DNA from: Monomorium pharaonis
Lineage: Eukaryota; Arthropoda; Insecta; Hymenoptera; Formicidae
Reading direction: 5' to 3'
DNA: 64,000 bases
NCBI RefSeq assembly: GCF_013373865.1
Contig: NC_050467.1
Location: 40,985,692 to 41,049,691, forward strand
The notes below the pieces were generated by a model that was not told the origin of the DNA, did not search any database, and saw only the letters and a list, made by a program, of their open reading frames with translations. Position numbers and translations under genes: made by a program. This document shows positions 49,544 to 63,100 of the stretch, in pieces; the stretch's first letter is position 1; every line of letters starts with the position of its first letter.

Positions 49544-52500
49544 TTACATAATCCTGGGTAAAGTCGTCTCGTCTCTTGCATCCCTTTTCGTTTGATAAAA
49601 CCAGCACATCCTTAAGTCCTGAAAATTCGAGGAATTTGCGGTAGAGAGCGGGACGCATACCGCCATTCGCGCGATAAACGCGAGAAACGTGTGTCTCCTT
49701 GCAACATTGTTGCTTCGTTATGGAATTGCCCCGTGTTAACATTCCGCGTTAACTTGTGCTAACTCGGCGTTCAATTGGAAAGGTTAAAGAGATGTTAATT
49801 CGCCCATTGCTGACTGGGCACCTCCCTCTTACGAATTGCGAGAAAACTCCTCTCTTCGAGTGTATTGCCGTACATTGAATTAACAGACTGTTTCCCCCGG
49901 TCGAACGTCATTATCGACGACCGTGCAACGCCGGAATGAGACGTAATCGGTTTTACTGTAAATACGTATCGAGCAATTGTAACGGTTACGGAGCTTCGCT
50001 TCCAGCGGCACTTGACGATGTCCGCGCGGACGGCAATTTCCGGAAGATGTTTAACGACGGACATTTATTTCGCTTGAATCGGCATATCAGCAAATAGTAT
50101 CGTAAATTATACGCGCGTATAGCGCGCGCGCGCGGTCGTAAAGCCATCCCGAATTGCTACGGCCGACAAACCATTGTGCTTCTGTTCGTCTCATAAAACC
50201 GTTTCGCGATATTCATCCGTACGGAGTGCCTTTTGTATTATCAAGCGGCTCTGCCTTTCCGAAATATACGAAGGCCAGCCCCGCCGCATCTCCGTATTTC
50301 CCGCAGTTTCTCTCTTCTTTAATGCAAGAACGCAACCTAAATAATTACGTCGCTGCGGTGCTAAAGTAAACTTCGACGACAACATCCGTACTTCCCTCTT
50401 TTCACGTACTTCTTCTGAAAAACAACCTCCATCGGCGTACTACCGGGAGCTCAGCGGAGCCGTTAAGCTATTGGAAGTCTGGTATTGTTAGAGCTTACCT
50501 CTCGCCAAAGATTCTATTTGCGAAATACGTAAAATTCTGTGCGCCTCGCGCGCGTGCACGTTTCGTGCTTTACGTAGCTCGCGTTATCTCGTTGATTGAA
50601 AAATTGCCGGTGTGCTAAATTAATTCCAATGTTTGCTGCCTCCCACCTGCTTGTTAGGCTTTATGTGGTTTACCCCGGCTGATGTGGGTGGATAATAGTT
50701 GTGCGCGCCTCTGCTTAAATATTATGCCAGAATTAATAAGGGTGTGTCACGCTCTAACGAACCGGCGAAAAGCGAGCGAGCGCGACCGGGGTGGGGACGC
50801 AAAGCGGCGGGACGCGGGCACTCTATATACCTAATAATATGTACGCCCATAGAGCAATAAAGCGTTTGCACTCCGTCCGCAGTAATTACGCGGATGTTTG
50901 CACAGAAATACTCTTACCGGTTAATAAACCGTGGGTGCAGTGATATTTTTCCCAAATGTGCGCACACGGCCGACGATATTTTTGCGGCGACTCTGGACGT
51001 GTTTAAATAGCGGCATAAAGACAATATTCCTACGCCTGCGCTGCCGCGGATTCGTTAAGTACGACGTTTTCTTTTTTTTTCTTTTTTTTTTCTTTTTGCT
51101 ACGCGCGAAATTTTATTTATTCCATCATTATACGGTCTTCCTGTGGTCGTTGTTCGGAATTTTAATATTTATAAGGTCGAATGAGGAGGTATGTGCGCCG
51201 AGCGAGTGTATTTCACCACGGTGTACACAAGCGCGTGCAACGTATACGTGAGTTGTAAAAGAGATTTTTGGTCGAGCCGTTTCAAGGATCGGGAACATTG
51301 TCGTGAAGCAAAAACGGAAACACTCGTCGGGGAGGTCGAGAGGCGGGAGGCAATGTGTTCGAGACTTAAAAGCGCGCGCTTTTACTCGAGTCCATAAATT
51401 TAATTATTTATAGAGAGCGACGGAACATCTTGTTGCTGTATGGCCAAGGGGAAATCGAGAAGAAGATACTTGGGCCATCGGCGCTCGACTCGGACGCCCT
51501 AAAGCGTGTACGTGGTCGAGCACCGCGCGCGATAATGTCTCGTAACGACCCGCGGATTCATTATATTTACCGGTTCGGTGGTTTCCGCTTTCTTCCCCCC
51601 GCTTGCAATGTAACGTTCAAGAGGAGTACAAGTACGTTCGGATTGAAAGATAATCCGTCGTATTTGAAAGTCATGAAAGATTTTTTGCCAATTTCCGCTC
51701 CGCGCCGCGGCGCACGGTATTTCATCTGCGACGGGACGTGTCCTCATGTAATTCGAATAGGATTAGTACGATTTGAATAAAAACAGCTTTATCTCCGCGT
51801 ACGACGGAGAGTTCGTCGAGCCCGTATCAAGCGCAAATAACAATCGCCGTCGTCAGACGGGTATGATTGCGAATCGCGATCGAGAAGTTTCGTTTGCGAA
51901 CTTGTAGACGATGCTTTTAACGAGGATGCGTACGATTCGTAAATCACATAATGCAGGCGACAAGATTCCAGCACGGTGTATTGTAAATGCAATGTCGTAA
52001 AGCACGTTTTCGACGCGTCGCGACGTCACGCCCGTAACGCGCCATTCACACACGTGTTGCGTGTACAAATCCGCGCCGTGAATGCTTAATGTCCCGTCGC
52101 GTCGCGTCGAACGGTTACGCATTATTCACGCAGCTTATTTCTCCGCGCCTCTTCGGAGGACACGAAAGATTTTCATTAGTTTTACTATTCGCTGAATGAA
52201 CCTGGAAGGCAAATGTCTCAGTGATCGAACATGTAGCTGCACACTTACATGGAACTTATTATTAAGATAATAATGCAAGAAATAAAGGGAAATTGTCGTT
52301 TCTTATTCGAGGCAATTCTTGGTGCCTAGAAAAAGATTTTAAAGTTCATAGTTTGATGATTTTAAAGTTTTTTTTAAGGAACTTTATGTATTTGTCACAA
52401 AATAATATTTCTTGTATTTATTTTATAAGCAGTACATTAAAAATAAGCACTTCAGTTTGTCCACGTACATTTTAGGACGTTTATTTTACTCTTAATTGTT

Positions 52501-53219
52501 TAAAGAAGCAAAATATTTTCTTTGCTTCATACTTTGAATCTTTCCACTGCAACATGGAAAAAATTGTAACTTAAGAAACAGAAGTTTCTTTGTTGTTAAA
52601 CACTATATACTTTTATTATGTAGCCTAGAGCGTTAAACGAAATAACGATGTTTCAAACTGATTAACGTTTTCAACCGCGGTGATTAAAATGCAAAGCCTT
52701 CTTTGGAGTTTACTTTCCTATTACATGCACAATGTTTCCCTCGTAGATCGCTTTATCGCATCTACTAGCGACTAATGATAAGGAAATTTAATTTCTGACC
52801 TGAAGAATACAACGCGTTTGAAACGTGCACATCACGAAATTAATTAATTCAACTTGCCATTGTCTTTATACGTACATTCGTTAACTAAAAGTTTAATTTT
52901 CTCGAGAGAACATTCTGATATTGCGCAATCATCTCTCTTCGCGTCCCAGAGTCTGTCGTGAGAGCGGAAATATTCGTCGAGTGTGAAATCGTACTGATCA
53001 ACTTGACAAATGTCGGGCTTCTTTATCGGCTCTTAAAAATAACTTCACGGACCTCCGCGATGGCAAGACGCAACTGGAATCGATTCGCTTCTTGAATTCG
53101 TTTTCATTTAGCGAGAGCGTAATGGTAGCTGAGTGCGTTCTGTTGGAGACGCCACTAACGATCTCGTTGAAAGCACGTCGGCGCAGCATAAAAAACCAGG
53201 GGAAAAATAGAAAAAGAAG

Positions 53220-53242
53220 GAGAGAGAGAGAGAGAGAGAGAG
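53220..53242. repeat. (GA)n microsatellite
   Basis: A perfect GA run of about 11 units, extended by GGAGAGA. Confidence 0.9.
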
Positions 53243-55220
53243 GAGAGACACTCGTCTCGGAGAATAAAAGCCATGCGAATGGCACAATGCACCGGTAATT
53301 ATGCGCTCGTCGTACACGTAGCGTAAAGTTCGAGACTGTCGCTCCGGAGCAGTGTGTAAGTGGAAAAAGTGACAGTAGCAGTCACATGCAGCTACGAATA
53401 CGTACGGTTATTACGATATACATTCATTATGACCCTATCTCGTACCTGCCAGATAAGTCAGGGAGTTTGCGCAATCAAACGAGCATGAAATGTCACATTA
53501 AATAACGAAAGCGGGCTCTAACGACGGCAAGATATCGCGACTCGCGAATAAATGTACGTTGTTCCGTGACGTTATCAGATATTCTTTCGGATATTACTTT
53601 ACGATTGACGTGTTAACGATTATCTCCGTGCGTATTCGTTTCGAAGCGGATTTGCAGTTATATTTTTCCATCTATACATCACACAGCGGAAACAACTCCT
53701 CGCGCGAGAAGAGTTGGAAAGAATTTTTTCGCGGAGATTTTCTAACAAGTTTTGGATAGAATAAAGTTTTACCCACTTTAGGGAAGGTGGTGGTGATCGG
53801 CGTGGATTTTTGATCGATTAAATACTGCATGGAAGGCAAACCGCTTGCAAACAAGGAAGTTAGACGAGATGTCTGAGAGAGAGATGCGGGGAAAAAAGGA
53901 ATATTACGCGCGCGCGCGCGAAGACTCAATAGTGAAGACGGATAGAGAATACAGAGACGCATGGGAAAGGAAAGAAGGAATGAAGGAAGAAAGTTTAGAA
54001 TGGATCGTCTCTAGAGACTTGCACACTGCAATACGTATGTGCCCGTTTCCTATGCGATGTCACTTCCGACGCCTACGTCGTCCTTTCAAAACCGGCGCAC
54101 TGTTCTACGTTGTTCTCTTTTATAAAAAAAAAAACTTTATCTATTATACTTTGCGCGGAAATCTCAATATTAGCTGTACCTCTATGTGTGATGTATGATA
54201 GTGATCATACAGCCCTTTGAGAATCAGAAAGCATAAGATGCCGACTGACATTAAGCAGAAGGTACGATTCGAGACTTGGTCGCTTTATTCGTTTAGAGAA
54301 CCCATTTACGCTTACAGCCGCGTCAGTCTTGTATAAATCAATTTGTGCTACAAACAAACTAATAAATGGGGAAAAAAGAAACTTCAGGTACCAGCAAGGT
54401 ACGGAAACTAGAAATTTGTTCGAGTACCGCGGCAACCGCGATTTCGCTGGAAATCGCATTGAGCCAAAGCAGCACGACTGTCGCGGAAATGTTTCAACGA
54501 GTTTCTCCCTTGGCGGACCCGAGAAGTCGCCCATTCCGTCGTATCGCAATCCTCTCCCCCCCCTCTCTCTTTTTTTCCTCTCTTTCTCCCCCAAGCTCGT
54601 CTTCACTCCGCAAGCTCGCTCTCGGTAGCTATCATTTTTTTTCACCGGATACTACCGCGGCCAACTTTTTCAGCGGTCTGCACGGAAACTCTTTCCAGCG
54701 AGCCGGGATTCTCTGAAGAAATTCCCTCGGCTTCCGAGACGTTTCTAATGTTCTTGACTCCGTCGAGCGTGAATTAAATATGGGAATATCGAACGCGTTC
54801 GGCGAGCGCACCGTTCAGATTTCGTGGGTAGCTCGTACACGTGGATTTTCTGCAAGGATCATCGGCGTTGCCCGTGTTACCACACACACGCGATCCCGGG
54901 AAACGCACGGTACGATCGAGAACAGTTACACCGCCGCCGGATACGGCCCTCCGGCTCGATCCTGCGCCCCTTCATTGCTTATCACTTCGGCTCGATATCC
55001 GCCGAACTGTGGAAAAATCTTTCTGTCCGATTCGGGACCATCAATTTTCACTTTGCGTGGGCCTCCACGTACCGCCGTACGTTCTGATACTGACAGCTCG
55101 AATGGATTTATATGAAACAAAGTTTCGCAATTTATATGCGTTTGCGACGTACAAAATCCTTTACGTCGTTATTATCGAGTGTTGAATATTGTATCCGCAA
55201 TTTCAGAAGTCCGATAAAGC

Positions 55221-55223
<3 letters not shown>

Positions 55224-55262
<39 letters not shown>
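55224..55262. repeat. Poly(T) run of 39
   Basis: An uninterrupted run of T on the + strand at the left edge of an AT-rich island (55.26-56.0 kb). If it is a retroposon tail, the element would be on the minus strand and lie to the right, but I recognise no element body there. Confidence 0.9.
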
Positions 55263-55264
<2 letters not shown>

Positions 55265-56040
55265 TTAAATTGGACGTCTTAACTGTTCTATTTTTTTACG
55301 AACAAATTATTGCTGAACGAGATAACGTGTGGTCAAAATGTACAATAATCCTTTCGTTATTATTCATACAACTTATTATTATGAGTAAATTATTTTGACA
55401 TTTGCATTTTTATTTTGCTTATTGCTGACCTTACTTTTTTTTATATTGCTTATCTATGTACTTACAAGGAAAAACGTTCTCTTTGATTTTAACGAAACTC
55501 AATAGATTTGTAGAGGCTGAATTTTTGTTTTTTTGATTAATTTCTTAATAAAACATGATGACACAATTTCGTAAATATACAAAATCCGCAGAATTTTGAA
55601 AGCTATTCACTAAATTAATTTTTTATAGTTGAAAAATTTGATCAATTATCGAGAATTAAAAAAGTATCTACGTTGAACATTTTTAGCCATTCTACAAAGC
55701 CACCAGCTATTTGAAATATCTCCGCTATTTCAAGTAATAAAAATAAAGATACAAAAGTTATGAGATTTCGAGAAAGATAATATAATAGCCGTAGTTTTTT
55801 TTATAGATGGAAACGCAGAAAGCTAGCATTTCTCCTGTTTTAACAAAAGGTACGTTCTGCGGTTGTGTATCCTATATAATGGAGATGTTTGCCATTATAT
55901 CAAGCTTTTGATAAATAGTGAGTATATACAATTATGGCGTTTGACATCGGATAAGATAAAACCGCAAATTTATTGTAACGGTTGATATCTTTTTTTTTTA
56001 TCGAAAAAGTAAGCTCTCGGAGCAGCTGTGCCACTCGAGA

Positions 56041-56072
56041 AAGAGAGAGAGGGAGAGAGAGAGAGAGAGAGA
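56041..56072. repeat. (GA)n microsatellite
   Basis: A GA run with one GGG interruption, about 15 units in total. Confidence 0.9.
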
Positions 56073-59000
56073 TATGTTGTATCGAATTTCCTGTCGCGGG
56101 GCCAATTATCTTTAAAAAACAATTCTCATTGCCAGTGTCTATCTGCGCAATTCTATTGCCGATGGCGGTGGTTCTTTTGTTGCGGCGCTGGCTTACGGAG
56201 TCGATTTACCGATGGTTTTACCGCAATTCTTTTTCGACATCTCGGACAAGCCGGCTCTCAATTTAACCACTCACGTCGGTTAAACGATGGTATTCGTAAA
56301 GTTGTTCCCGCAAAGACCTTGGCTCTTCGGAGACGATGGTTTCGGGCTGCGAAAATTGTGATACAGAAATTTTGGCATTTCGACCTCCGGGGAAACCTCT
56401 CGTGGTATGACAACGCGACTTGCAGGACCAATTATCGATTGCTAAAGCATCTTGAATTTGCGCGTCTGTGTGGGTGTATCCGGTGTTTGAACGGCGTGAT
56501 ACTTCACCTCGGATAAAACGATCCATCGTGGCTGCATGGTTGCACCATCGCCTCCGCGATGCGGATCGCAAAGCGTACAGCAGCGGCGCGTCAGCTTTAC
56601 GAGCTCTCGCGTTGCTTGCTCAAAGGATGTACTTCTGGCGATTAGCGCGAACGATTAACCTAAATTCACCGTAGGCACACCTGCACACGACGCCGCCACG
56701 TGGTTAAGCCAGTTTCCTACGTGGTTAATGATGTACCGGGATCGTATACGTGGAGGTCTCGGGCGCTTCTCTTAAATTTCGTTCGCCAGTTGGAAATGAT
56801 GATGAATAGTTTGGAGAATTCAGCCGCTTTCTTCTGTACGTGAAAGCGCGGTTCGCGAGCGAGTTAATTGGCCGACGGCGATCATTCTTAATCGTTGTCA
56901 ACTTTCGGATTTATATCATCTAATGTCATTCTTTTATGCTTTTAAGTTGGTTATGATTTTTCTATTCGGTTGATAAGGTCGAGTGGGTTTAACATTGAAT
57001 TTTGTAAGATAGGCTGAATAAGGCCGAATTATGCTCACTTAATTTGTTTTATTTTTTTTATATTAATCCATTTATTATAATCAATTTCTAAGTAATAATC
57101 TCTATTTAATATAGTTTTTAAATATTCCAAGTACTTTATATTTGATTTGGAAAATTTTGAAAGTCTTGAGACAAAGAAATACTTTATATTCAATTTTTTT
57201 GAGTTGTCTGGAAATTACACAAACCGTTTAAATACGATAATTTGAATGACGATACTAAAATTCTCTTCTGGCCGGTGTTACCGTGCTAGTTTTACTATGC
57301 TTCTCGCCAACTTTCTATATTTCATCTACATGCCATGATGAGGCTTCAGAAGAGGAGCACGTACGTTTCGCATAATGTATGCTTTTCAAAAAAGTGCTCA
57401 TATTCCCAGATTTTCTCTGACGTATAGCTCCTGAAATACCTGCTGCAGAATTTTAATTAAATTTTATTATTTCTCATAATATTATACAATCGTAATGTAA
57501 CAAATTAATAATATACACGTACAATAATTAATATAACAGTTATTAAATTATTGATTAATAAATAATGTGCAATTGGTTAAGCTAATATGAAATTAACAAA
57601 TATCAATGACAAATCGATTTAATGTGCATCGGATGAGCGGAATAAATTAATTTAAATATTGCGATTATTTTAGAATTCTCGATGATTTTACAAAGTCTTT
57701 TATAAGAAAGTTCTTTTGCATTTACCGTTATGGAGTATGTATATGTGATTTAAAAATGCCTGCATCACCTAAGGGTCCCAAGCGCAAGTGCAAGCACCTA
57801 GACGACATTCATGATAAAATCACGTAGCGAATGGAGGCGTGTTGGCTTACAATGGATGGAAAAATGCATGATGTATGCCGGCGATCAGCGTGGTGATGGA
57901 TGGCGGTTTGTGGCGAGACCACGCGCAAGAAGCTCTCTTTGACGGAACTTCCGTTTTACCAAACCACGTCGGCGACATCTTGCTGGTATTACCTATCGCG
58001 AACAAAGTCGTTAAAAATGAACAATTTTTGCTCTTCTCCGATGGACGCGTCGAGTGAATAAAACGACCGAAATCCATTACTGTGTTAAAAAAAAATATAT
58101 ATATATAATAAAAATATATTTCTGCATCAATGAAAAATGTACACTTTTTCTGGAGGATTATAACACAGTATCGTATAATAGTTTTATTTCTGAAAGCTGC
58201 TTTTTTTATTATTAAAATAAAAGTAAAATATCAAACAAAACTACATGGATTAAATACCGTTGCATTTGGGAAATCTCTCTAGTGATAAAATAACATCGAT
58301 TAGAGAGAGGAAATGATTGTAATTGAAAATACTTTTGGTACAAATTTTGATGCGATTAAGCGAAACTGATAAAGAAACAAGCGATAAACTTGTTTCAATT
58401 ACAACTTTGAAAAGCGTGGTCATTTTAAACGATGTTGATCGGCGTGTCGATTAGAATTGCAATGATTAGCGGATATTGATCGAGAGGCTCGGCCATAACG
58501 GCGTTTCCGTGGCGCCGAGGCGAGGCCGTAGATCGGCTACGTGGTAAAACGGTAACTTCGAGAAGGAGGCGATAATGCGATGATGCATGCATGCCGGGCC
58601 CCGTGGCCCTACCTACGGCGACGTGCCTAACGCCTAAAATATGGCGTAGGTAAACGCGAATCCGGTCCGGCCCACATCCGCGCCTCGCGGAAGTCGCTGC
58701 TTCCAGCCGCAGACGGCGGCGTGAAAGAGCCTAGACGGTCAAGGAGGAAGAGGAGGAAGCGGGAATGGAAGCTGTGTGGGTACCCGGATCCGATTCGGGC
58801 GCATGTGATTCTCGGAACCGATCGGGAAACCGGTTTTGGGACGATGTGTCTCGCGCCGCGTATGCAGGTCGGATCATCGATAATGGATCGAAGAGCCGTT
58901 CGCCGGCGTTGCGTCCCTCTCGTCCCTCTCGCCTTAGTTCACCCTCCCTTCCTTTTTGCACCGGCGATCGACGAAGGGATTCGCAATAATCCGCAGACGC

Positions 59001-59495
59001 GGGGAGATTCGATCCCCTCGTCAGGTCGAATCGTCGTTTCAATGACTCACCCATGGTCTTTCCGTAACTGGCCGCGACGGTAAAATGCGGATCATCATTA
59101 CGTGATTATCAGGGATGGGCAAAGTAATGCGAACCTCTAGGAAGTGCACTTGTTAATAATTTATTTTTAATACTGATTCTATTCTTGAAATGAAGTCATT
59201 TAATACTCGAATAGTCACTATTATTCGTATTTGTTCATCCCATGTACATTAATAGCTGTGTGTACTAAAGCTACAATACATAAAGGAAATAATGCAGACA
59301 TTAGATTAATTAAAAAACAAGTGGTAACAAGCTGTAAACAAGAATCGATTAATAGGAATAACGATAGCGCCACTTCGGTACAAACGTAACCGACGGAAAA
59401 TCCCTAAAATCGCATCCGATAAGATCACGAGAGCGGATTTCTCTTGCATTGCTCGGCGAAGCTCAAACGTCGCTTTTTCTTCGTACCCGCCGGGC

Positions 59496-59510
59496 GGGGG
59501 GGGGGGGGGG
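59496..59510. repeat. Poly(G) run of 15
   Basis: The longest G homopolymer in the window, preceded by CGGGC. It lies in the large fat-like intron. Confidence 0.9.
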
Positions 59511-59932
59511 AGTTGCATTACGTCGAACCGCTGAACAAGTGGAGGAAACACGCGTATCGGTGAACGTACGACGGGTGCTCATTCGCGCAGAATATCCGAC
59601 GTGTAATTTACCACTAGTTCAAGGTAGTTAAGTTCCACTTTGAAGAACGGTGGGCCGCGAAATTGACCATAAAGACCGGGTTTATCTGTAAACTTCCTCG
59701 CCGGTGCTGAAACCGGCTTCGCGGGGGCATTACAAATATCTTCCCGGTGTAATGATTATTTTTAATTAACTATCGCGCCCGAATGGATCGCGCCGCGCGC
59801 GATTCCGATATCGCGGGAATATAATTAAACCGCGGAATTAAACGGGGTGCTTTACGGGAGATGCGCGTAGATACGAACCGCACGCACGATCGTGCCCTAT
59901 CGTAAAAGCGATGGGAACGGCTGCTTATTTTG

Positions 59933-59964
59933 TGTGTGCGCGTGTGCGTGTGTGTGTGCGCGCG
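59933..59964. repeat. Alternating GT/GC tract (Z-DNA-prone)
   Basis: A mixed (GT)n(GC)n stretch that alternates purine and pyrimidine throughout, about 32 bp. Confidence 0.8.
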
Positions 59965-60139
59965 ATCTTATATTTACGTGGAGCGATGTCGCTGTTTTAG
60001 CGTCAGCCTTCATACGAGTTTAATGCGAGCCGTCACGCGCGTCGTTAATATACGTTTCGTCCACGTCGCGTCCCGACGTTACGTTTGTCGTTGGTTTTTT
60101 TTTGGTTGGAAAAATCAGAAAGAATGGAAAAAAAACACC

Positions 60140-60152
60140 GGGGGGGGGGGGG
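60140..60152. repeat. Poly(G) run of 13
   Basis: A G homopolymer shortly after an A run. It lies about 630 bp from the 59496 G run. Confidence 0.9.
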
Positions 60153-63100
60153 AAATCGTCACCAGCCGACGCGTCGAAACGCAATGGCGAAGTCGCCCTT
60201 GCATTTGAAATTATATGACGGGGCGTGAGCCGCAATGCGGTTGCACGTGACAAATCTACCGTCGCGATACGTGCGAGTTCTTCTACAGCTGTTGCATCTA
60301 AACCAGCTTTACGACGTGAAATAAATTTAGGCCGTCGTGTGATTCGCGTGTCGCGCACCAAGATACCTACCTTTTTTTCCTCTCCCCCTTTCTCCGTCTC
60401 GTGGCTAAAGATACCGAGGTTATCTTTGCGCAACGAAGCCCCGGCGATTTTACGACTTTTTCACAACCGCGTCCCCGCGTTTCGATTTTTGTGTAATCAA
60501 GCCGTACCCACGTACGTGCGCGCGATCATTCTTGCACAATTCTTCTCTCGTGACTTGTATGCGACATTAACGAATGTATATCAAGCGAGACAATGGGGAA
60601 CCGAGCGGAAGAATTAATTATCGTTACGAGGGGAAGGATTTCGTCCGAAAATGATAACGGAGACAACGAAAATACGCAATTGCTGAAATGAGCGCGGGCG
60701 CGGTGACTATTATATTCGCTAACCTCCCCTCCCTCCTCCCATTGCCACATGAACGCGTGAGAAAAGTCCGCGGTGTTCAAAAGTCCCGGGAGGTGATATA
60801 TCATCTGCGGATGATAGCCCGTGGCCCGTGTGCCATGAAAGCCATTCGTTTCAATGCGTGCATTCATGCCGCGCCTAAAAGCTTCGCGCGTATTTCGTTC
60901 AGCTTCCTTTTTGCCCTCCTCCCTCCCCTACGTACGTACGTGATGCACCTGTACTATTACGTCGGCCGATCATCAGTGTGTCCCTCCGGAATTCCCTACG
61001 ATCAGTCCGAGCAGTCATTTCGTACCTTCGACGCGACACTTCGTCACGTAATTTACGGGTTTGCGTTGCGATTCGATTGCACGCTACGCATACAACACGA
61101 ATTCACCTCACGTTTCTCACGTAAATTGAAAAATTCCACCGTGATTTAAACAGCAATCGAGCCTATTTAGCCAGCGACACGAATGAAAACTATCGCGGCT
61201 CCAAATTAGTCGATCGAATTTAACGTGGAAAAAGTGTAACGGAGAGATTGCGTGCAATAAATTACAAACAAAGACGAGTGACGTTGAACTATTAATGCAC
61301 TTCGCAGTATTGCGTAAGTTGAAAACGGCGATGTCGATTGTTCGTTTGATTTTCGCACTGCGAAGCGAGATGTGTATCCGCTCGTCGACGATATGAACGA
61401 GTTAATCGCGGTCGTGCCGTTTTCCGCCCGCCAAATCACTACTGAAAATCGGAATATCGTCATGTAATCCAAAGCAGATGGGCCGCGAAAGCCAGTGCGC
61501 GAAATAAAACGTGATGGAAAACGCGATAAAATGCAACAGATGTGGGATTTTGTTGTCGTTTTGAGCGATCGCTTTTTATCCTACATTCGTTATTAATAAC
61601 AATGGAAATATTATGTTATATTCAAAATATATTGGAGAGATATTCTGTTTAATATGTAATCCGTTTTATCTTTTTCGAAAACTAGAGGGAAGCCCCGCGC
61701 TAAATTCATGCATTACTTTCACGTAGTAATCTCCGGATTTACGCGATATATTTTCACGCGGATTTGAGTGCACGCGGAAACGATCAATTATTTTGAATGC
61801 AAGAATCTGCGAACAGCTGCATTTGTTTAGAGCCGCGTAAAAAAATGTATACGCGGACTTACGCTGCTCTCTTTCCCTTTCTGCCGATCGATATTTGCGA
61901 TCGTGCGAACGCGATTGTATCTGTAACTCGTACCCCTGCTCGCTCGTCGAGACGTTAGATGAGATCGTTTAGATTTGCCCTTCGGCAAATTGTGGGGTCT
62001 ATCGGCGAAATTATCTCGCGCGCGCGCCTCTCGTGATCGGTGACGACTGTATAATAAAGCCTCCGGGTGCGCGATAACGGCTGGACATTGACGCTCGCCA
62101 GCACTCGGCGAAGTAAATTGTCGCTAGAGGAAAGCGCCATCGAGCAAATCAGAAATCTGAATCTATCTCTCGACGTGAGTAATCAGTAATCGGTGCGATC
62201 TTTTAGAATGAGTAAATTAATTGTCCTGTTAATCATAATTGCGCGCGAAGAGAAGCAATTTGTAAACAGTCATCACCAATTTTAATCTTTCCATGAAAGC
62301 AGTTTTGCTCTGACATTTTGCGAAATATATTTTGATTATTTGAATTTTTCGCAATTTTTGGTCACGTTAATTGGCCCGATATCCGTTTTGTTTTACATTT
62401 TGAATTAAAATAACGTTGTCAAATTTTACGTAAAAAAAAAAAGTACAGACCATGGAAAATTTGATAGGAAGACCCCGTGCGCCCCTTTCATCTTTGCCAC
62501 GCTGTCGCATTGTTATCGAGAAAATAGCACCCCGACGAACGGAAGTAACGCGTCTTTGCTAAGCGGTAACAAGAATCACGTTCGCAGCCGAGAATTTACG
62601 GTTGGAAACTCGTGTCTAGCATGGAACGGTGTTTGCGAGCGCGGCTTACAAAGTACTTAACATTTCGGGCTTAGCGCCCGAAAGTCCGAGATTGTCTTCG
62701 GGCACCGATCGATCGACGGACGACGAGCAATCGGCGGAATCACCGCCCGGCACCTTCGGGACTTTTCTGTTCGGTCAGGAAGTTTGTCGGGCGTCCGACA
62801 GTTCGGACCCTTCATTGGACCGCAAACTATGCAACGTGATTAGCTTAAAGTTCAGCAACTGCGATCGTTCCCACATCGCCTTCGGACCTTGCCTTTTCTC
62901 CGTAACAAGTGGCGGTAACACTTTGGTCATTAATTAGCACAGTTCCGTCCCGATATCTTGACTGCTACTGTCGGAAGAAATGCGATCATTATCATTATCA
63001 TTACTTTTTAGAGGTCTCTTAATTATTTAAAATATAGACAATGCTAATTTAAATTATGAAATGATTTTTCTGAAAAACATATTTTACAGTTATTTACTAG

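Noticed and set aside
50109..50120. Perfect palindrome ATACGCGCGTAT followed by a CG run
   Set aside because: It is short, made of alternating bases that are self-complementary by nature, and has no other supporting feature.
57272..57283. CTGGCCGGTGTT resembling the right end of the 36.1-36.5 kb MITE-like element
   Set aside because: The similarity stops after 8 bases, the alternating T/A positions are absent, and no partner end was found nearby.
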